Part shown: piece after piece, positions 22,924-34,308 of the stretch
Numbering within the stretch: position 1 is the first letter of the stretch
Layout: every line of letters starts with the position of its first letter
NCBI GenBank assembly: GCA_038496445.1
Contig: JALMLS010000344.1
Location: 420,724 to 484,723 of the forward strand
DNA from: Trichosphaerium sp. ATCC 40318
Taxonomy: Eukaryota > Discosea > Flabellinia > Trichosidae
Direction of reading: 5' to 3'
Length of the DNA: 64,000 nucleotides
Notes under the pieces: generated by a model
The model's input: only the letters and a program-made list of their open reading frames with translations
What the model was told of the DNA's origin: nothing
Databases searched by the model: none
Position numbers and translations under genes: made by a program

Positions 22924-25076
22924 ATGGCAGCTTCACGTATGTCTGGGGATAGAAGCAGATTTTCAAACTCGTCCGAAGAACGTAGCGTTTTTTCAAGGTA
23001 CAGCCTACAAACATAACTAGAGCGCTTGGAGATGCAATTTCACATTAAACTGTAACTAATTTGTTGTACAGAGCGTTTTTTATCTTTGATGAGTACCATA
23101 TGGACGAAAGCGCACCAGATGACGAAATAATGTTGTATTTCTTTCCTCCCGAAACTGCATTGGAGCAACAACTCGATATTATGGGCGCAGCGAAGGCTAT
23201 GATGGCTTTCACGCATCATAACTTTTCTCAAGCCCAAACGAAAGTATACCACTTTGAAAACACTAAAATGACTGAAATGCGCGTTGGTGAGTACATTTTG
23301 GTACGTTGACACGCGTAATGAAAAGGCGTAGCTAACTTCGCAAAAAGGTGTTAACAGGCAGAATGACACATTCCGATGACACCCTTGTTTCTGCTCTTGA
23401 GTTGTTGTGGGACGCATTTCAATTTTATAATGGTACCACAATGGCTGTTGCTGGATATTTTACAGTGTATATAGGCTCTCTGGAATCCATTCAAACAGCA
23501 GCGCTTGACAGGAAAGGTTTACAACAAGAAGTATACGATAGATGCTTGTATCTGGTGCCCTTACTCACTACTTTCCACTCTTCTGGCCTCCCACTTCATA
23601 GAGCGATACAACAGACTCCTCTAGCCAAAGTATGACATTTGCTGTCAAAAGTATGAAAATCTAATTATTCTTCAAAGACTTCCACACGTTATTTTGTTGA
23701 AGCTTCTCAATTACTTTCACAATTAACGACAGAATTTCCTTGGGTTCTAGCTGGATGCATATTATATAATTACAGTGTTGTGCGTTCACCACCAACTATC
23801 TTTTTTTTATTTTCGAATTTATTTTAATCACGTGACAAGGTATGTTCACACATGGATATCCAAACAACGCGGTGGATATTTAATTTGACAGAAGCCCTCG
23901 GTTAGTACCCATTCCTTATAACTTATATCTTGCTTAGTTTTGTAGATAGGAACGATGAGTTACGTACTCAACCAAATGGTATATTGGAAGACACTATCTA
24001 CGAATATCCTACATCAGTGTACATAACACAAGAATCATTGCGCGAGTACGTATCATTAGCACTTTTCTGCGTAACTGATTACTAGATTGTACAATGAAAA
24101 ACTGCGCTTGTTAAAGTCATATCGGCCTTCTTTGTCGGAAAGTGCCAGTTTACCCACAGAAGACAAACCAGACCCAATTGCTCCTTGGTTCGAAGATGTA
24201 TTTAAACCTTGCACAAAGTATTTCAAATCAACACTTCGCTTAGGACACTATAAAAGATACAGAAATGAGATCAGTAGGCCTATATGTAGTCTCATTAATG
24301 CACATTTCCCTGGCTTTAATAGGTAATCTGGACTTCAAGCAAGATGATGACAAACAACTTAATAAGATAGTGCGTCGCGTGTTGCATATAATAAGGAGCT
24401 AATCGACCTTCTAGCGTGCCATTGCTAATTCCAAGTTATATAATTTGGAAAGGACCTTTACAAAATCCGAGTTAGAGATTGTTCGGTCGGATCCTTCCGC
24501 ACCTATCAAGCTAGCAAGGGTATACCCAGTTATACTTAATATTGTGTTAACGCAAAATAGTCTGAAACAATGAATGGCGATGATGGTTTTGCAATGGGAA
24601 GTAACCTTAAAAATTCGGTAGATAAAGATACCAGAAACTACAATTTCTTATGTTTTAATGAGCTTACGGAAAACCAATCTGGTACGCACCATTATTAGTT
24701 ACTTTTATACTAAAGGCATTAGGTTATTTGGGTATCCGTTCTGGGGAAGCACGAAAGAGCTTTTCAACAGCTGTGAACTCAGCACATGACATGTTTCGAG
24801 ACAAATCTATAAAGAAACTTATTTTAAGGTACCCATAACACTGCAAGTATCTCGGCGCATACTCACACCATCAAAATAGGGACCACACTGGTAGTGTTCA
24901 TTGCTGTCATTCGTTTGGTAGAGAGACTTTTTTTCAAGTACCTTCTCCTGGTGTTGCGTTTGAGAGGTAAATTGTCTTGCGAAAATTTTTTGTTATATTT
25001 CGATAACAAATACTTTAGAATTGAAGAACGTGCGCGAAGCACTTTGTACAAAGACCATAATATAACTCTCATTTAA
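22924..25076 (+). CDS. HPS4: HPS4-like protein (BLOC-3 / CCZ1-HPS4-INTU longin family)
   Basis: About 12 exons join from ATG 22924 to TAA 25074-25076. The first longin domain begins FFIFDEYHMDES and has ETALEQQLDIMGAAKAMMAF, YILVLTGRMTHSDDTLVSAL and WDAFQFYNGTTMAVAG, closer to HPS4 (FFNFYNG) than to CCZ1. Later exons give PWVLAGCILYNYS, a central variable region, YLGIRSGEARKSFSTAVNSA, and a C-terminal strand-rich part ending TLYKDHNITLI. HPS4 with HPS1 forms BLOC-3, the exchange factor for Rab32/38 in lysosome-related organelle formation. CCZ1 with MON1 does the same for Rab7. I favour HPS4, but the two families are related and only alignment would settle it. Confidence 0.72.
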
Positions 25077-25168
25077 CCACATAATTGGTTTCCTTCAAAT
25101 AAAAATATGTAGACTAGCAATTATCGTAGAGTTTTCAACAAGCACGATTTTTTTTAGGAATTAAGCAA

Positions 25169-26420
25169 ATGCTCAAGTTAGCAATCCCAGTACTAACAAT
25201 GGCATTGAAACACGACGTTGCGATCGAAGAAAAATGGAAAAAGTACGCCAGAGATAAATAGAACGAATTAGTGAGGTTATTTGTTGAAATTGCCGTTTAT
25301 TTGTTATATCGTATTTCTACTGCGTAGTGATAATAATTAGAGAACAACAAGAGTTGAAGAAGCAACTTATAAAGAAAGACGATTTTAAATGGAGCACAGC
25401 TGATAATACGCTTAAGCTAGTCGGTACAGCGACCTTTTTTTTGTTTCGGTTAATTCTCGTTAACTGGTTCGTAGGTGGCGTTGACATATCGTTCATAAAG
25501 GAGAGTGCTGAAGATGCTTGTGCGTCACTAGTTGTATTGAGCTACCCAGATTTAAAAGTGGTGTATGAGCACTGCAAAATGGTTAAACTGGTAGAGCCAT
25601 ACATTCCTAGTTTCCTTGCATTTAGAGAGGCACGTTGCAAGACAAGTGTCACATGTCATCTAATGCTTTTCTTTAGGTTGATCATGTCTCTAAACTTGGT
25701 GCGTTTTTTCGGCAATACAGCATCTGTTCTGACCAATATCAGTCGAAGAACTAAAAAAAAAGAAACCAGAGCTTGTACCACAAGTAATTTTTGTTGATGG
25801 TAACGGCTACTTGCACCCAAGAGGTACACCAAAACGAGTTCTTGTAAATTGTGTTTACCATATCTAGGATTTGGGTTGGCTTGTCACTTAGGTGTTCTAA
25901 CAGGAATACCAACTATTGGTACGTTGATGTTTGGTGGTAACACCTATATTTGTTCTCATGCACATTGGTAGGCGTTGGCAAGAATCTTTTGTATGTTGAC
26001 GGGTTGGCAAATGACGTTATAAAGCCGAAATTTAGAGCAGAGGTTCGTAAGATTTATTCTACAAGCACTGTTTAGGAAAACTGAAAGTCAAGTAATTACT
26101 AACACCTATCTAACACTCTCTGCCGTACAGACTAATGTCAAAGGAGATTATGTGTCTCTTATTGGAGACTCCGGCGAATGTTGGGGAGCTGTACGTGGAG
26201 TTTTTTTTATTGTAAATAGAAAAACATTGCTCATTCACCAAAATAGGCGTTTAAAAGTGCAGATAACATTAAAAATCCTGTGTACATTTCTATTGGCCAT
26301 AAGATCTCCCTTGCCACAGCATGTACACTCACGACCAGCGTATGTAATTATCGCATTCCAGAACCAGTGCGACAAGCTGACCTGTTGTCACGTAAATACA
26401 TTCGAGAAAATTGCAAGTGA
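25169..26420 (+). CDS. ENDOV: Endonuclease V
   Basis: Eight exons join from ATG 25169-25171 (an in-frame ATG also at 25199) to TGA 26418-26420. The conserved motifs are in order: GGVDISF with the first catalytic Asp, YIPSFLAFRE with the catalytic Glu, PQVIFVDGNGYLHPRGFGLA with the second Asp, and IPTIGVGKNLL. The C-terminus has YISIGHKISLATACTL and PEPVRQADLLSRKYI, as in eukaryotic EndoV. The enzyme cuts one nucleotide 3' of inosine, in RNA in animals and in DNA in bacteria. The intron at 25630-25676 is GC-AG and falls right after FRE. All catalytic residues are present, so it should be active. Confidence 0.95.
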
Positions 26421-27324
26421 CTTGACACCTTCTCACAAATGTTTATTGCTTTAAATAAAAAAGAAACTTGCTTTTGTAGTCAGGAAAGTAGTGGCACGCA
26501 CTAGAAGTTCTTCTACACTTGGAAAATTCGTAAAATGTTAAAATTTGAGGTTATAAAACAACTGTGTGGAAAATAGAAGGAAGCGTGATGGTTAGATTAT
26601 ACTGGTTTTTAACACGTGGCAACACGCGATTGTAAGCTACCCTCACACTGATTCACAGTTAAATTGGTTGGCTGCGAAAATACTTGGACCAAGTCCTATT
26701 GCTATTAGCAAATAAAGACAATAACTGTTATTAGCGGTTAAAACCCTTTGTTAGTGTTTGAAGCGGTATTGTGGTAACTATTGGCCGACCTATTTTAGGG
26801 TTTTCCGTACTTGGCTCGTTGTTTAAAAAATACACAAAAGAATCGTCAAATGCGGGACATAGGATTAGTGCGTACAGCCGAACGTCGCGCTCGGGGAAAG
26901 CCCAACAGAACATACTGCAAACTAAGTTGTAAACTTAAGTCGTACGAAGTTCGCACTTTTGGGTTTTAGACTCTCGGCTCGCGTTTTTACGACAAGAAAA
27001 AGGTAAATTCGAGTAGTAATCGCTATTCGCGTTTTGTTAGGCCAATTTCCTTCTGCTCTTACGAAGTAAAATAAACAAACTCGAAGGTACTAAATCTAAT
27101 TCGCTACAAACACATGCTTTTGCACCAGGCTTTTCTACACCCGCCCAAAAAAAAAAAACAACAAAAAAAAACGACTTGCTCCTTTGCTGGTTTATTTATA
27201 ACTCCTTGGAACAAGCGAAGCTATGCGGCTGAGGTCGTAATAATGTAGCCTCTCATAATCGTATTATAAAGCCAAACCCTATTAGCTTTCAAACCTTTCT
27301 TACAAATTTGGCAGTTACGGCGTC
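26421..27324. other. Intergenic region of about 0.9 kb
   Basis: This is the longest gap between recognisable genes. It includes A-runs near 27150-27170 and a 60-residue minus-strand frame (26731-26913) without splice sites or a familiar motif. I see no tRNA, rRNA or mobile element. It should contain the endonuclease V terminator and the G-alpha promoter. Confidence 0.5.
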
Positions 27325-29256
27325 ATGGGGCAAGCGTGTACACGAAGCGCACCAAAAGACGCACAATGGAAGGCAATCGAGGACCAACTCAAAAAAGAAC
27401 GAAAGCACAACAGAAATAAGATTAAACTGTTAGTTCTTGGCACGTCTGCAAGTGGCAAGTCTACTGTTGGTACGTCAAAAAACAAAAAGAAAAAAAAATA
27501 TAGGTCAAACAAAACGCGACAACCCAATGGAGGCTCTGTTAGCTGTAATAACAGCGAAAAAAAATTCCTACGGGACAATAATTTATTTCAACAACGAACT
27601 TGGAAAAAGTTGTATTTTTCACCCCATCGCCAACGAACCTTTTCACTACGGTTTGCCCTGTGCCCTTTCGATGATCTCGTGTTGATTAATTAATATGATT
27701 TTAGTAAAGCAAGTGCGCATGAGGTATGGTGCAGAATTCTCACCATTTGAAAAAGAGAACTTCAAAACGATCATACAAGTGAATATATTCCTGGGCACCA
27801 AATTACTGGTAGAGAAAGCAGAAAAATTAAACATAAAGGTACAAAAACTCATTAAACAAACCCAAAAAAAAAAAAAAGCCTGAGAAAGTGGCGTGTTGGC
27901 CCCCACAAAATGCCTTGAACCTCCGCTCACTTTGTCGATAGATTGCAAGAAAAAACAAAAAAGCTGGAAGGCTAATTTGCGATAGTAACTTGTTCGCTCC
28001 CGGAGAGGTAAAGCCACTACTGGAGGCGTGTAAACAGTTGTGGACCGATACAGGTAACTTTTATCTAATCAACGGCAATTTAAACTCATTTTGGGTTAAG
28101 GTATCAGAAAAGCATACAGTAATAACGAAAAAGAGGTTATGATAGCGCATTATAAGTACGCTTTTTGCAAACGTTTAAGTTGGTTGCTCTATTTTTTTTT
28201 TGTCGCCCTCTTGCAGCATTTGTAGTTGCGCTTAAAAATATGCTTTCTGGCTCTAAACCTTCAAAATAGGCATTGGATGGACGACGTTATAAACCCTCTT
28301 ATGAATGATAAAGATTGGGTGCCCTCTGACGATGACATCGTATATTGTCGCCAACGTACAACTGGTATTGTTGAGACCGGTTTTCACCACAAAAAGTACA
28401 ACGTCCGCTTAATGCGCTTCTTTTCTCATCATTTTTGCTAGGTTTGATTGGTTACTCGTTGATGTTGGAGGTCAGAAAACAGAAAGGCGCAAATGGATAC
28501 ATTGCTTTGAAGGGTGTGTATAAATTTTACTTTTTCATTTACTCACACCTGGATGTCTTTGTAGAATGAACTCTGTGCTTTATGTCGCCGCAGCGGATGC
28601 ATGGGATAGCCCCAGCCAAGATTCAGTTGGCCTTACAAAAATGCAAGAGTCACTGCAAGTCTGGCGCGAGGTAGTACACTCGCCTTATTTTGAGAACACT
28701 TCAATTATTCTCTTCTTGAACAAAATCGACCTTGTAGAATCTAAATTACAAAATTGCAAACTTGCAGATACGTTTCCAGACTATCAAGGAAATTCCACAG
28801 ATGACGTACGCACATTTTTAATTGTATTCATTTTTTTTTGGATCTTTGTGAATTAAAATGTGGTGATTGAAAAGATAATCCGTATCGCATCATTTATTAA
28901 CCGAGAACGTTATTTAGGCTTTGCAGTATATAGAGGATAAATATTTAGCATTAGTTGATGATAGAGAACGCGATATTTCCAACATTTACGTGCATTACAC
29001 GTGTGCTGTTGACAAAGAGCAAATCCGTACGTAAAATATTTTCTGTACTTCTCAAACCCTTTTGGTAACCAAATTTTTTCTGTAAAACCATAAACCAGCA
29101 AGCAGCGCCATTGATCACCTCTATTTAGGTGTTGTGTTCGAGATTGTAATGGAGAGTATTTTCAGAGATAGACTCCGGCACGCCGGTTTAGTGGGCGATT
29201 TTAGCGTCCCATCCACAAGGAGCATGCGCACAGCGAGCACGGGCGCCACGTTCTAG
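27325..29256 (+). CDS. Heterotrimeric G protein alpha subunit
   Basis: Eight or so exons join from ATG 27325 to TAG 29254-29256. The start MGQACTRS carries Gly2 for N-myristoylation and Cys5 for palmitoylation. The P-loop is [14 protein letters not shown], then [20 protein letters not shown] after the first intron (27470-27704). The helical domain leads to [20 protein letters not shown] (switch I, with the arginine finger Arg and Thr), [20 protein letters not shown] (switch II, with catalytic Gln), ILFLNKIDL (NKxD) and YTCAVD (TCAT-like). The end is [11 protein letters not shown] followed by about 20 extra residues. The protein couples receptors to effectors at the inner plasma membrane. Two oddities: the P-loop GESGKS Glu is replaced by Ala, and the C-terminus is extended. 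Confidence 0.95.
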
Positions 29257-29673
29257 AAGAAGCACAAAAAAAAAAAAAAAAGACAAACGGCACATAGATA
29301 CCAAAAAAAAAAAATAAGAACCGCCGAAGTCACCAAAAGAAAGTGACACCCAACCCCTTGCGTTGCTATCTCCACCAACTTGTAATTTTGTAAGGACATG
29401 TACCATTAGCCACGGATATAAAGCAGAAAATCTGTGCGAGAAACGGCGTGACCAATTTTGCTTTGTGCTTTTTAAGCTTGTTGGTGTGATAACCCTTTGA
29501 AGAGGCAAAAAAAGTTGCGAATATACAAAACAGCATGGCATATAGGTGTTTGAGATACACGACGTGTGCTTTACGCACAAAAGGCACCCAGGCTCGAAAA
29601 AGCGCTAAACTAAGCGTAAACGGTATACTATAAGCGTGTCAGGTGGCGTGAAAGGCTTATTGTTGTGTTTTAG
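29257..29673. other. Gap between G-alpha and the acyl-CoA-synthetase-like gene
   Basis: About 420 bases with two poly-A runs near 29266 and 29305. The first exon of the downstream gene is probably here, because its earliest recognisable exon (from 29674) follows a 3' splice site (GTGTTTTAG) and has no ATG. I could not find a start that splices in phase. The minus-strand frames here lack support. Confidence 0.4.
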
Positions 29674-31583
29674 GTTACAGATCGGTAATCAAAGCTCGCA
29701 GCTATTGCGCTGCTGTAAAAAAGCTACCAGAGAGGTATGTACTTAATTTACATGAGTTTATTACTTTTCTTCGTTAAATGCATTTATTGGCGCTCAAAGT
29801 TGCTTACTGGTTATAGCGCTGACTATATTGAATGTACAGACAAGGTTGCACCATTCTTACCACCAAAAGATAAATTGCCATCCGTACAGGTCCCAAGTAA
29901 TGTGCCAGGTACTTAAAAGCGCTGCAAGAAGCTTCATTTGTTCTATGTCATTGCTCCTTACGTGTGTCAGAATCTCTAAACATCGCTGAAAGCTTGCTAA
30001 AAGATAACCTACGCGATCCAGTGACTGGTACAAAGAAGATGCGAAATTATAGTAACAAAGCTCTCATCTACGACTTTCAAAACTATTCCTACCATGATAT
30101 GATTGCTGAAGTAGCAAGGTATTACATCTATAGCCCTGTTGCTCTGAAACTTACTTCATTAGATACGCTAACACAATCAAGACATACGGCTTAGCAAGAG
30201 GCGAGTCCATATTGGTTTGTATACCAGATTCGACCGAATTAATTTTTATGCTGCTTGGTATCCTAAAATGTGGTCTCGTTCCTGTGCCTATTTACGGAGT
30301 ACTCTATCTCTAATCATTGCATTAATCTAACTAATTTTGTAGTATTCTATTGAGAAAATCAAACAAGCTCAAAGTGATACAAACGCTAGAGTGTTGTTGA
30401 TTGAGGAAACTAAGATTCATCGTGATTTATATGATATAGATAATTTTGAAGTGTCAAGCATAAACCTACACCGCGAACCAGGTGATGCTCGTTACATTTG
30501 TACTCACACTACTAACAAAATTTACAGGTATATTCAACACAACATTGGATAATGTAAAATCCTATGGACGCCCTGCACCAACCAACTCAAATGAATTGGC
30601 ATTTTTGTTACCTTGTTCACGTGCGCTAATAATTTTGGTACTTTTTGCCTCTGACAATTCACTTTGCTAGAATCCTCTGCACAATCCCAAGTGTCCAAAT
30701 TTGTTAGTCACCCTCACTATCAATTAAAAGCCGCTGGTGAACAGCTTGTACAAAATTTTAAGATTGAAGATACCGATGTAGTAATGCTTGATGTACCAGT
30801 TACCTCATCAGATGGTCTTAACTTGATTGCTGCCTTCTTCAACGCTGGAGGTGAGTATCTTGAAAGAAACTTCTTAAACTTACGTTACAATAGCTACTGT
30901 TGTTTTACCGTATGAGAAAACTGCTCGAGGATACAAGAGTTCAACAGCTAATACACTTGCAGTCACTTCAGATACTCTTGAATCTCTATATGAATGGGAT
31001 AAGACCCAAGCTGGTGAGCGTTTCTTTAAGCTTTTCTTAATTAACCACCCCTAAGGTACTTTGAAGGATGTTTTATCTACGTACAAGCGAGTCATCGTGA
31101 CGGGTAAAGGTGCTGTAGAGGTAATAAAATATGAGGAAGGTTCGAAAATTAACCACGAAATGTAGGCTCGCCAAAAGTTGGTTGATGCAGTACCTGGTTG
31201 TCCACCAGTACTTATTTCGATGGCATCTCGTGACTTAGGTGTCAATGTTCTCATGAGTGATCCTACTGCACCAGAGAAGTTAAAGGCAGGTCCAGGCGTT
31301 GAGTTGCGTGTCGTTGAGAAAGATGGTACAAAAGATGTAGCTGCGGGCGCGGAAGGAAGACTAGTTGCCAAAGGTTTGTAAACATTGCTCTTCACATACC
31401 TAAAGGAGGGTTGTAGGACCTACTGGTGCCGTATTTTGGAATAGTCACGAAGAGCAGCAATCTAGGCTTGTCGATGGGTGGACTGGCATTGAAGGTATGT
31501 ACAAAGTGCGTGAACTGTTGTTAAACTAAGCCTTAGGTGTTTACAAAATGCAAGATGACCAAGTTCATATTGTATCTCAATAA
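29674..31583 (+). CDS. Acyl-CoA synthetase (AMP-binding)-like protein lacking catalytic motifs
   Basis: About ten exons join in frame to TAA 31581-31583; the first exon is not found. The middle matches the N-lobe of AMP-binding enzymes: YSYHDMIAEVARYANTI, GLARGESILVCIPDSTELIF, LLGILKCGLVPVPIYG and LNLIAAFFNAGATVVLPYEK. The ATP-binding loop expected after LAFLL (T-S-G-S/T-T-G-x-P-K) is replaced by PCSQSSAQSQVSKFV. The YGxTE motif is absent. The late GD motif reads GWTGIEGVYKMQDDQVHIV with no catalytic Asp, and the protein stops there without the C-terminal domain that carries the catalytic Lys. It is probably a pseudoenzyme, though the frame and splice sites are intact, so the gene itself looks functional. 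Confidence 0.65.
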
Positions 31584-31879
31584 ATGTGCCATGAAATCAA
31601 TGCTTTGTGTTAAATTGAATTTTATGTTTTGTGCCATAGCTACCTGTCATTATTGAGAAGACTTTATCTGCTAGTGTTGGCATTACGTGTTAGACTTTAC
31701 AGCAGTTATTACTTGTTTTGCGGAAAGTGGTTTCATCATTTTGACACGTGTCGTTTTGTAAAGAAATGGAATGCACGTACGAGGCGCGCTAGATCAACGA
31801 AAAAGGCATCTGGTTAACGAGTATATCCGAAACAGTCTAAGCTGGACTTAAATTATCACCAATTCACGTATATACAACT

Positions 31880-33869
31880 GATGAGCGAAGCTAACGACGT
31901 AGGCAACCTGTTTTTGAACATTACAGTATGTAGAATAATGAATTAACAACTTTGTTTTCTAAACGTCGTAGTTACAACAAGCATTCGCGCAAAGTGCTAC
32001 GGACCGCAAATTACTTGTGATTTTATTACAAGGTTCGTAAGCTATTGTTTTTTACATCAAAGGTTAACAAATGATCTAGATTCTACGCAAGAGTGTGAAA
32101 ACCGAATAAACCTTCATGATTCTACGCTCAAAGATCCAAAAGTACGCCTTTCGCATCATACGTGCTACTACGCTACCTATTGCAGTGTACAAAGTGCTCA
32201 CACGACTTCTCAAGGTTCAAGAATTATTAAAAAGGGCAATTCCAATTGTTCTCGAGCGGCAGTCACCAGACGGAACAATGTGTTTCCAAACATGTGCGTA
32301 AAGCTTAGTAGCCTTTTTTCTTGATTGACACCAAGTTTAGTTCCTCCTGCCTCGTTACCATGCGTATACTTTTTCGCTAACGGCTTTCCAATGGGCTCTG
32401 TACATGGTACGCAACAAATATCTTGTTTTGTCGAAACTCAACGTTTGTTTTGATAGGTGTCATCACTCCAACAAGCTTTGAACAGCAATTCAATACTACA
32501 TTCGCTCAATACCAACAAATGCAAGGCACCGCTGCTTCTTCGAACGCTCCGACAGTTGCTCCAACTCCAACACGCCAACCACGTGCGACTAGCAATACAG
32601 CTGAGGTCACTAGTCAAGCAGCTGAGTAAGAACTAGATTCAAAATGGCAACAGTTGTACTTATTAAATATAGATTGACCGCATTGGCACGAAAGAGACTT
32701 GCAGAAAAAGCGCGCCAAGAAGAGATTGAGGCAAGAAAAAAGGAATTGAAGAGAAGAGAAGATGGGAGATTAATACAGCAGCAAATGAGGGACAGAAAAA
32801 GAGCTGCAGAGAAGCAAGAGGTAACAGAGCCCATCTTCCACGTTTTCAAGATTGACATCTTTGTAGCGAGAAAAGCGCAAGAAGGAAAAAAAGAAAGAAG
32901 AAGAATACAAAGCACAGCTCCTCGAGACCATACGTCGGGAGAAAGAGGAAAGGAAGCGTGTACGTTACTTTGTTAGATTGAAAGTTAGGTTAAATTCAAA
33001 ATTGACAATGTTTCAGAAGTTACAAGCATCAAGTGACCTAAGCAAACAAAAATCTAAGCCTATTGCCACATCTCAATCTCCATCACAAACGAGGCATGTG
33101 TTTTCCACAGACTGAAGCTTCTAACATTTTTTTCTTTTGAAGAAATTACACATCAACTACAATTCGATTTAGAGGACTAGGTGGCCACACAACCGTTCAC
33201 GAGTTTAAGGCAACTGATACTTTGGCAGATGCCAAGAAATTTATCGATGAGGTACTGTGATGATAGGACGTGCGAGAAAACGAGCTAATATCGTTAAATT
33301 AGACCTGGCAATATACTTCTAAGTATGCCATTAAGACATCATTTCCAAACCACACATTTACTGCTGATGAGTATGAGATGACTTTTAAACAGCTATCACT
33401 TGTACCACGTGCAACGCTCATTGTTACCGTACGGTGATTTTTTCGTGTTGTTTTCGAGACTCATAGTAGTAATGCTTTTGTTTCAATAGGAAGGCATACC
33501 AAACGTACAAGGGCAACCAACGAATTACAACACACAACAAGGAGGTTAGAGTTTCTTTAGAAAAATAAGCACCACTCTTACATATTGTTAGGTATCCTTG
33601 ATGGCGTGTGGTACGTATACAATGGTGTAACATCATCTCTTTGGTATCTTCTCGGGTATTCAGCAACACCTCCCGAAACTACGACACCACAGTACGTATT
33701 GATATGTGAATGACATTCTGCGGTACTCACTCTTGTCCGTAGGCCTTCTCAAGGGTATAATGCCAACTCACGACCTACCACTAGAGGGAGTAATGTGCAT
33801 AGATTACGTAGAGATAATAACACCGGTGATAAAGCAACCTGGAACGGGAACTCCACCCAGCAACTGTAA
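31880..33869 (+). CDS. UBXN4: UBX-domain protein, UBXN4 (erasin)-like
   Basis: About 13 exons join from ATG 31880 to TAA 33867-33869. The N-terminal part is a thioredoxin-like fold (LFLNITLQQAFAQSATDRKL, KLLVILLQDS, LPCVYFFANGFPMGSVHG). A Ser/Thr/Pro-rich stretch and a long charged coiled coil (RKRLAEKARQEEIEARKKEL and more) follow. The UBX domain has TIRFRGLGGHTTVHEFKATD and LSLVPRATLIV. The last part has a hydrophobic segment (GVTSSLWYLLGYS). This order of thioredoxin-like domain, coiled coil, UBX and membrane segment is that of UBXN4, an ER protein that recruits p97/Cdc48 to ER-associated degradation. The short hydrophobic tail fits membrane attachment but is weak. Confidence 0.78.
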
Positions 33870-34308
33870 ATAAAGACAAACACGTTATTAGTACAATAAT
33901 AGAATATTCAAGTATTGTCTCTCAGTACCTCAAACGAGCTTTCGCCTTTTCGCCTTGCTGAACCCGTAAACGCGCGGCGTTGTAATCCAACATTGTGAAA
34001 TTACCGTTTTGTTTGTGTGCACTGTGAAAGCAAGTACCGCTAGCTACTATTCGCTTTTACTACCTTGTACCACTGTGTTTTCCACAAAACCGATAAGGGT
34101 TTTTTTTTTTTTTTCTATCCAAAATCACGTGCGGAGTTTTAATTGTGCCCCAGATTTTCTGCCATTTGAAATTGAAAAACAAAAAAAGCTCAAAACCAAT
34201 TTGACTATTTTACAGTTGCGCTCAAGGCATTCTATTGTACATGGTTTTTTTGTACTTTACAATAAAAGAGATGACCTCTTTCGTGGGTTCTTTTTGAAGA
34301 GCTCCATT
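33870..34308. other. Intergenic region, no gene seen
   Basis: This stretch holds a short plus-strand frame (34009-34347) without splice support and a poly-T run near 34100. It lies between convergent genes, so mainly 3' ends are expected. I see no RNA gene. Confidence 0.45.

Noticed and set aside
29188-29580. 130-codon minus-strand frame downstream of G-alpha
   Set aside because: It crosses the G-alpha C-terminal exon and poly-A runs, giving Phe/Leu-rich low-complexity protein without signals.
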